Positions 59,006 through 64,000 of a stretch of DNA of 64,000 nucleotides are shown piece by piece; position 1 is the first letter of the stretch, and each line of letters begins with the position of its first letter. The stretch spans positions 186,001 to 250,000 of the forward strand of contig CAXTNT010000002.1 of the NCBI GenBank assembly GCA_964245825.1. Direction: 5' to 3'. The position numbers and the translations under genes are program-made. The DNA comes from CAJCIY01 sp964245825. GTDB lineage: Bacteria; Actinomycetota; Actinomycetes; Mycobacteriales; CAJCIY01. The notes below the pieces were generated by a model that was not told the origin of the DNA, did no database searches, and saw only the letters and a list, made by a program, of their open reading frames with translations.

Positions 59006-60055
59006 TTGGCCCGCCCCGACTTCCACGCCCTGCGCGTTGCCGCGGTCGATGCCCTCACCGACGACGCCGCCGCCGTGACCTTCGCCGTTCCGGACGCCCT
59101 CGCCGACCTGTTCGCCTTCGCGCCCGGACAGTCCCTGACCCTCGAGGTCGGCGGGGAGCGCCGTTCGTACTCCATCTGCGCACCCGTCGGTCACCCGCCG
59201 CGCATCGGTGTGCGCGTGGTCGAGGGAGGCGCCGTCAGCGGCTGGCTGGTCCGCGCGGCGCGAACCGGCGACGTGGTGGCGGTCCAGCGTCCGGCCGGGT
59301 CCTTCACCCCCGACCTGGGCGTACCGGGTCACCACGTGCTCATCGCCGCCGGCTCCGGCATCACGCCCATGCTGTCGATCGCGGCGTCGGTGCTGGCGGC
59401 GAGCCCGGACTCCGGCGTGACCCTGCTGTACGGGAACCGGCGCAGCGACTCGGTGATGTTCGCCGACGAGATCGCCGACCTGAAGGACGCGTACCCGACG
59501 CGGATGCGGCTGGTGCACGTGCTGTCGCGGGAGCCGCAGGAGGTCGAGCTGTTCAGCGGACGCCTCGACGCCGACAAGCTGCGGGCGCTGCTGCCGGTGA
59601 CCGTCGAGGTGGCGGACGTCGACCACTGGTGGCTCTGCGGTCCCTACGGCCTGGTCGCCGGCGCGATCGACGTCCTCGCCGGCCTCGGGGTGCCGAGGGA
59701 CCGGGTGCACCGCGAGCTGTTCTACGTCGAGGACGACCCGCCGGCGGCGGCCCGGCACGACGAGGCGCCGATCGGGGTAGGGGCCGAGGTCACCGTGGTG
59801 CTGGACGGGCGCAGCACCACGGTCCTGGTGGCCCCGGGTACGCCGGTGCTCGACGGCGCCCAGCGGGTGCGGCCCGATCTGCCGTTCGCCTGCAAGGGCG
59901 GCGTCTGCGGGACGTGCCGGGCGCGGGTCACCGCCGGCGAGGTCCGGATGCGGCGCAACTTCGCGCTCGAACCGGCCGAGGTCGAGGCCGGCTTCGTGCT
60001 GACCTGCCAGGCCGTGCCGGTGTCGGCCACCGTGACGGTCGACTTCGACTCCTGA
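59006..60055 (+). CDS. paaE: Phenylacetyl-CoA epoxidase reductase PaaE
   Basis: PaaE passes electrons from NADPH to the epoxidase. The 349-residue protein has an FAD-binding domain (RRSYSICAPVG, about residues 51-61), an NAD(P)-binding domain (VLIAAGSGITPMLSIAAS) and a C-terminal plant-type [2Fe-2S] ferredoxin with CKGGVCGTCRARV and the fourth Cys in VLTCQAVP. The start is TTG 59006, 3 bases after paaD; no ATG or GTG gives the full N-terminus. It is the last gene before a strong terminator. Confidence 0.95.
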   Translation: MARPDFHALRVAAVDALTDDAAAVTFAVPDALADLFAFAPGQSLTLEVGGERRSYSICAPVGHPPRIGVRVVEGGAVSGWLVRAARTGDVVAVQRPAGSFTPDLGVPGHHVLIAAGSGITPMLSIAASVLAASPDSGVTLLYGNRRSDSVMFADEIADLKDAYPTRMRLVHVLSREPQEVELFSGRLDADKLRALLPVTVEVADVDHWWLCGPYGLVAGAIDVLAGLGVPRDRVHRELFYVEDDPPAAARHDEAPIGVGAEVTVVLDGRSTTVLVAPGTPVLDGAQRVRPDLPFACKGGVCGTCRARVTAGEVRMRRNFALEPAEVEAGFVLTCQAVPVSATVTVDFDS

Positions 60056-60096
60056 CCGGGCGACCCGGGACAGGCGAGCCACGCTGCGGACACAGG

Positions 60097-60139
60097 GACG
60101 AGCCCCTGCCGGCGAGAAGGTCGCCAGCAGGGGCTCGTC
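60097..60139. terminator. Strong bidirectional hairpin between paaE and the eqolisin-like gene
   Basis: A 19-bp stem with one mismatch (GACGAGCCCCTGC... with ...GCAGGGGCTCGTC) and a 5-base GAAGG loop lies between converging genes. It has no U-run but is very stable and would stop transcription from both sides. Confidence 0.85.
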
Positions 60140-60152
60140 AGCGCGAGCTGGT

Positions 60153-60899
60153 CTACTGGTGCTTCCAGGCCACCGTGAAGGTCTCGTGGTGGGTGTTCAG
60201 GCTGCCTGGCTTGGCCTGCGTGACCCCGTTCAGCATCTCGGTCACCGCCGAGGTGGTGTGCGTGTTGATGTACGCACCGTCGAGCACCGTGTCGGAGAAC
60301 GTCACCGTTCCGAAGCCGGCCAGGCTGTAGAACGGAACCTCGAGGTTGCCGGTCAGGAACTGGTTGTCGATCTCGGCCTGCGGGCCGTCGTCGATGTACG
60401 CCTCGGCTCCGGTCGTCTCGTCGTAGGCGTAGACGTCTGTCTCCGAGTTGCTCTCGTAGACGTAGGTCTGCACCCGGTCACCGGGTGCAGCCGCGGCCGT
60501 GTTTATCTGGTTGTTGCGGACGTCGTAGGCCTGCAAAGCCGCGGTCGCCATGCCGTGGCTGCACCCGTACGCGACGAGGGCCTGCGCGTTGTACGCCTTG
60601 GCGGTGGTGAAGCCGACCGTACCCAGGAACGCGTAGCCGTCCTTGGAGCAGTGGGTGGGGATGGTGAACTGGGAGTACGAGTAGTAGTCGGCCCCGGGCT
60701 TGCTGATATACCCGGCCCCGAGCGTGGTCTTGCCCGCCTTCGCAACGGCCGCCGGGCGCAGGCCCGAGGTGTGCGGCATCGCCGCGACGGGAGCGGGGCG
60801 GGTCTGGTGGAGGCTGGCCGCACCGGCTGAGCTGCCGATCAGCAGCAGTGCCAGTCCGGCGCCGGCGGCGGCCACGGTGGGAAGTACGCGAGCGAACAT
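60153..60899 (-). CDS. Secreted eqolisin (peptidase G1)-like protein
   Basis: A 248-residue exported protein with a signal peptide (ARVLPTVAAAGAGLALLLIG, cleavage about residue 28). The mature beta-sandwich has the eqolisin-type blocks YGCSHGMATAALQAYDV with Gln123 at the place of the catalytic Gln, GDRVQTYVYESNSETD, and VPFYSLAGFGTVTFSDTVLDG. The catalytic Glu position (AEWIVE in fungal enzymes) aligns to AEIDNQ, so it may be changed to Gln180 and the enzyme inactive or altered. ATG 60899 has an AGGAG ribosome site 5 bases upstream and is preferred to 60926. The family call is by eye. Confidence 0.68.
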   Translation of the reverse strand: MFARVLPTVAAAGAGLALLLIGSSAGAASLHQTRPAPVAAMPHTSGLRPAAVAKAGKTTLGAGYISKPGADYYSYSQFTIPTHCSKDGYAFLGTVGFTTAKAYNAQALVAYGCSHGMATAALQAYDVRNNQINTAAAAPGDRVQTYVYESNSETDVYAYDETTGAEAYIDDGPQAEIDNQFLTGNLEVPFYSLAGFGTVTFSDTVLDGAYINTHTTSAVTEMLNGVTQAKPGSLNTHHETFTVAWKHQ

Positions 60900-61000
60900 C
60901 GAAACTCCTATGGTGAGTGCGAGCACGGGGTCGGGTCTCCGCCCCGTGCTGATAGGAGGCGATGGGGGTCGCGCTGATACGTCGCGGCCAGCCGGTCGGG

Positions 61001-62287
61001 TCAGTAGCCCCGAGGGTCGGGGTCGTAGGTCATGCCCGGCTCGGCCACCGCACCCACTCCTGGGGTCGCGTTCCGCAGCGCGAGCCGGAGGATCGAGTCA
61101 GCGGCCTGCCGACCGCTCTGACCCGTGTTCGACATCCGGGCCGCGATCATCCCGGCCACGATCGGAGTCGAGAAGGAGGTGCCGCTCCAGGTGGCCATGC
61201 CGTTGCTGAACTCGGCGGTCTGCCCGATGCGCGGTGGCTCCCGGTAGAGGTACGTGCCGTCGGGATAGGCGTTGACGATGTCGCGTCCGACGGCGTACAC
61301 GTCGACCCAGCTGCCGTGGTCGGAGAAGTCGGCGCGGGTTCCGTCTCGTTCCAGCGCGCCGACGGAGACGGCCCAGGGAAAGGCGGCGGGCCAGAACGGC
61401 TGCCGGCTGCTGTTATTGCCCGCCGCTGCGACCAGGACTGCGCCCTTGGCGTACCGCAGCCTGTGCTCCCAGAGGACCTCGAACCCCAGCGGCGGCAGGT
61501 CGTGGCGGGTCGTGCCGCCTGCGGACATGCTGATCACGTCGGGCGTCCGGTCCATGGCGTGGGCCAGCTGACGGAGCATGCCGGACTCCGTGACGGCACC
61601 GGCCCGGTTGAGCAGGTCCTCCACGTGCACGTCGGCGTACGGCGCCAGACACCGGACGACCCCGGCCACGAACGTGCCATGTCCGACGTACGGACCGATG
61701 TCCGTCGGATCGTACGGCTCCGGCTGCCCGGTGACGCCGGACAGCCAGCCGTGCTGGGCGTCTTCCAGGGCCAGGATCAGACCGGTGTCCACGACCTCGA
61801 CCCGACACCCCTGACCACCGGCGCCGCCGGCCGGGGCGAGGGAGACCGGCGGGTCCGGATCGACGGACGGGACGGGCGTGGGCTCCGTCGCCGGGCAACA
61901 GCTGCGGGGTGTGACGTAGAAGATGTGGTCAGGGGTCGCGATGCCGACGCCGAGGGCCGCGTCGATCGCCGCTAGCGCGGCCAACGTCGTCAGCCCCTCG
62001 GGCGCATAGGCGGTCAGGCCGTTCACCAGCGCGTCGACGACCCGGCCCGGGACTTCCGCGCGTACCCGCTCGAGGTCCTCGTCACGAACCAGGATGCGGC
62101 CTTCGACATAGAGGTACTCCATGTCCGCCGGCCGCCCCGGCGGGTAGACCGCCGCGCCCTCGATCGCCGACAGGATGAGCTCGACCTGGATCCCCAGTCG
62201 TTCGCGCTGCCAGTCCCGCCCCGGCCGCTGGCGGCCGCCGTCACCGGGCTGGCCGCGTTTCGCCACGGAGCCGCCGCTGTCGGCCAT
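61001..62287 (-). CDS. S8 family serine peptidase (subtilase), cytoplasmic-looking
   Basis: A 428-residue subtilase with a complete triad: Asp167 (VEVVDTGLI), His203 (GHGTFVAGV), Ser371 (SGTSFSTPIVAG), plus the oxyanion Asn291 (AAAGNN). There is no signal peptide: the first 160 residues are a charged, helical N-terminal domain (QVELILSAIEGAAVYP, EYLYVEGRILVRDEDLERVR) ending in a Pro/Cys-rich linker (RSCCPATEPTPVPSVDP). This layout differs from secreted subtilisins and looks like an adaptor-bearing intracellular enzyme. A GAGGT ribosome site precedes ATG 62287. Its start lies 46 bases from the start of the divergent TPR gene. Confidence 0.9.
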   Translation of the reverse strand: MADSGGSVAKRGQPGDGGRQRPGRDWQRERLGIQVELILSAIEGAAVYPPGRPADMEYLYVEGRILVRDEDLERVRAEVPGRVVDALVNGLTAYAPEGLTTLAALAAIDAALGVGIATPDHIFYVTPRSCCPATEPTPVPSVDPDPPVSLAPAGGAGGQGCRVEVVDTGLILALEDAQHGWLSGVTGQPEPYDPTDIGPYVGHGTFVAGVVRCLAPYADVHVEDLLNRAGAVTESGMLRQLAHAMDRTPDVISMSAGGTTRHDLPPLGFEVLWEHRLRYAKGAVLVAAAGNNSSRQPFWPAAFPWAVSVGALERDGTRADFSDHGSWVDVYAVGRDIVNAYPDGTYLYREPPRIGQTAEFSNGMATWSGTSFSTPIVAGMIAARMSNTGQSGRQAADSILRLALRNATPGVGAVAEPGMTYDPDPRGY

Positions 62288-62321
62288 CGCGATCACCTCG
62301 TTCGCAGGGAAAAGCGATGTC

Positions 62322-62327
62322 TACCAT
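62322..62327 (+). promoter_or_regulatory. -10 box of the TPR-like gene
   Basis: TACCAT ends 6 bases before GTG 62334, the same leaderless layout as elsewhere in the window. It selects GTG 62334 over ATG 62317, which is in a different frame. Confidence 0.5.
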
Positions 62328-62333
62328 CGCGAC

Positions 62334-64000
62334 GTGGCAGCGGAAAGGTCCGGCAGCGTCGCCGACGTCCAGGCCACCGCACCCCGATGGCCAGCGGGAC
62401 CGGACCTCCTGGCGATGGCTCTGTCGACTCCCGCGCAGGCGCTCGAGCTGGCCCACCGAACCCTGGCGGCGGATCCCGATGACGGCGCCGCGTCCTATGC
62501 GCACCAGGCGGCCGGCATCGTGCTGCGTGATCGAGGGGAGCTGTCCACGGCGTTGCCCGAGCTGCGTGCCGCGCTCCGTAGTGCGCGCCGGTCCGGCGCA
62601 CGCGAACGTGTCGTCGACGTCCAGGCGACGCTGGGCGCCGCGGAGGCGATGGCCGGCCACAGCGGGCGGGGTCTGGCCCGGCTGGAGTCGGCTGCCCAGG
62701 ATGCCCATGGCTTGCTGCTGGCCACGGTGCGGCTCCGGCGGGCGTACGTACTGGGTGACCTCGGCCGGTTCGAGGAGGCGCTGCGCGATCTCCGGTTGGC
62801 ACTGCGGGCAGCACGTCGGTGCGGAGACCGGCTCTGGGAGGCGCGCATCCTCCACAACCGCGCGTGGACCTGGCTCGCCATCGGAGCGCTGGGCCGAGCC
62901 GATGCGGATGCAGCCGCCGCCGGGCGCCTGTTCGACCAGCTGGGTCAGACGTTGGAATCGGTGCAGGCTCAGCACAATCGGGCCGCCGTGGCCGCGGGGC
63001 GGGGGGACCTCCCACGAGCGCTGCACCTGCTGGACGCCGCGGAGTCCCGGTACCAGACACTCGGGGTCTTCGAGCCGGAGCTGGTCGTCAACAGGGGGCA
63101 CGTCCTGCTCGCGGCAGGGCTCGCCACGGAGGCCGCGGCCGCGGCCGAGGCCGCGATCGTGGGGGGCACGTCGCACCCCGTCCACCACGCCGAGCTCCTG
63201 CTGTTCGCGGCCAGGGCGGCCCTGGCGGCCGAGCAGCCCGAGCGCGCGCAGCGGTGGGCCCGCGCCGCGCTCCGGCTCTTCAAATCCCAGCAGCGTCCCG
63301 GCTGGGTGCTGCGGGCGCGGCTCCTGCACTGCCAGGCCCGGTACGCCCACGGCGACCGGACACACCGGCTTCTCGCCGCGGCGGCGCAGGTCGCCGAGCA
63401 GCTGCGCGAGCGCGACGACGAGGAGGCCGCCTTGGCCTTCCTGCTCGCCGCCCGGCTGGCGCAGGCCCGGGGCCAGGACGCACTGGGTGCGTCGAGCCTG
63501 CGAAGCGCGGCGGGCTACCGCCGGCGCGGGTCGGCCCTGACGCGCGCCACCGGATGGCTGGCGGCAGCCATGGAGCATGCGTCGGTCGGTGACGAGCGGG
63601 GTCTGCTGTCCGCCTGCGGGCGGGGGCTCGACGCGCTGGACGAGCACCGGCTGCTGTTCGGCGCCGCCGAGATCCGGGCCATCGCCACCTGGCACGGCCG
63701 CGATCTGGCCTCCTTCGCCATCGACGCCGCCAGTCGGCGGGCCTCCCCTCGCTTGATGCTGACCTGGACCGAGCGCTCCCGCGCGATCTCGCTGGCCGAG
63801 CCGTCGGTGCGGGCACAGCCCGACCCCGAGCTGGAGCAGGAGCTCGGCGCCGTCCGCGACGCGGCGAGGCGTTGTGCGGACGCGGAGCGGAGCGGCGCCG
63901 GAGTGACGAGCGCGCTGCAGCAACGCGACGCTGGCGAGCGCGCGGTACGCCGGCGGCGTCGCCAGCTCTCGGGCTCCACCGGCTCGGTCCCGCGGCTCGA
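62334..64000 (+). CDS. Large TPR-like protein, 3' end outside the window (possible CHAT protein)
   Basis: The frame from GTG 62334 stays open to the window end (555 codons read) with high third-position GC, while every other frame is broken or is a shadow. The protein is a chain of helical hairpins with TPR-like spacing: LELAHRTLAADPDDGAASYA, RAYVLGDLGRFEEALRDLRL, LGRADADAAAAGRLFDQLGQ, RALHLLDAAESRYQTLGVFE, and further repeats to about residue 400, then an Arg/Glu-rich helix (LTWTERSRAISLAEPS, LEQELGAVRDAARRCADAER). Proteins like this beside subtilases often end in a CHAT (caspase-like) protease domain; that domain would lie past the window, so it is an inference. The gene is absent as a complete ORF here because no stop is reached. 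Confidence 0.8.
   Translation, partial: MAAERSGSVADVQATAPRWPAGPDLLAMALSTPAQALELAHRTLAADPDDGAASYAHQAAGIVLRDRGELSTALPELRAALRSARRSGARERVVDVQATLGAAEAMAGHSGRGLARLESAAQDAHGLLLATVRLRRAYVLGDLGRFEEALRDLRLALRAARRCGDRLWEARILHNRAWTWLAIGALGRADADAAAAGRLFDQLGQTLESVQAQHNRAAVAAGRGDLPRALHLLDAAESRYQTLGVFEPELVVNRGHVLLAAGLATEAAAAAEAAIVGGTSHPVHHAELLLFAARAALAAEQPERAQRWARAALRLFKSQQRPGWVLRARLLHCQARYAHGDRTHRLLAAAAQVAEQLRERDDEEAALAFLLAARLAQARGQDALGASSLRSAAGYRRRGSALTRATGWLAAAMEHASVGDERGLLSACGRGLDALDEHRLLFGAAEIRAIATWHGRDLASFAIDAASRRASPRLMLTWTERSRAISLAEPSVRAQPDPELEQELGAVRDAARRCADAERSGAGVTSALQQRDAGERAVRRRRRQLSGSTGSVPRL

Noticed and set aside
62317..63540. ATG-started plus-strand ORF over the TPR-like gene
   Set aside because: It is in a different frame, with Arg/Trp/Cys-rich noise, while the frame from GTG 62334 gives regular TPR-like helices to the window end.

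Overview
The window is high-GC DNA with GTG/ATG/TTG starts, 1-4 base gene overlaps and the marker genes hspR, bldC, DUF3073, DUF3151 and a five-gene ergothioneine operon. This points to an Actinomycetota chromosome related to the Streptomyces/Frankia side of the phylum; the genus cannot be read from the sequence. The order purF-purM-DUF3073-valine dehydrogenase-hypothetical-bldC matches what I recall of Streptomyces chromosomes.

Layout. 1-6.3 kb: dnaK (5' end missing)-grpE-dnaJ-hspR-clpB heat-shock cluster. 6.3-7.6 kb: two toxin-antitoxin pairs placed tail to tail (Phd/VapC and RHH/MazF). 7.6-11.9 kb: GNAT acetyltransferase, pyrE, fbaA, then a likely cyclic-di-AMP (ydaO-type) riboswitch ahead of an Rpf-like wall hydrolase, DUF3151 and a hypothetical gene. 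12-25.6 kb: most of de novo purine synthesis (purA, D, E, B, C, S, Q, L, F, M), with a GHKL anti-sigma-type ATPase, a methyltransferase and a DinB/SCP-like protein interleaved. 25.7-28.3 kb: DUF3073, valine dehydrogenase, hypothetical, bldC. 28.4-33.7 kb: egtABCDE for ergothioneine (minus strand). 33.9-36.7 kb: tRNA-Glu, tRNA-Asp and tRNA-Phe with a VanY-like peptidase, two tiny membrane proteins and a glyoxalase between them. 36.8-39.4 kb: AlgH/YqgE, a 52-bp tandem repeat interrupted by a 100-N assembly gap, pirin. 39.4-48.5 kb: NCS1 permease, then a tightly coupled putative lipid-modification operon (hydrolase, FAD oxidoreductase, DUF1365, two CFA-synthase-family enzymes, DUF1295, acyltransferase), followed by a peroxiredoxin. 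48.5-51 kb: a deazaflavin-type reductase, then tRNA-Lys followed by lower-GC DNA with an unrecognised gene and decayed fragments, which looks like an old insertion. 51-55.3 kb: a secreted protein, an HExxH membrane protein, an NfeD-like/flotillin pair and a third toxin-antitoxin pair. 55.4-60.1 kb: phenylacetate ring epoxidation genes (enoyl-CoA hydratase, paaABCDE) behind a dyad operator. 60.1-64 kb: an eqolisin-like secreted protein and a cytoplasmic-looking subtilase divergent from a large TPR-like protein that runs off the window.

Two themes cut across regions. Many genes (all three toxin-antitoxin operons, GNAT, pyrE, purC, purQ, the paa operon and the TPR gene) have a TANNNT -10 box ending 6-7 bases before the start codon, the signature of leaderless transcripts. 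Redox and thiol protection recurs (ergothioneine, peroxiredoxin, deazaflavin reductase, glyoxalase, modified lipids).

The best candidate for an undescribed system is the subtilase/TPR pair at the right edge; the next are the lipid-modification operon, the riboswitch-wall hydrolase unit and the 52-bp satellite.
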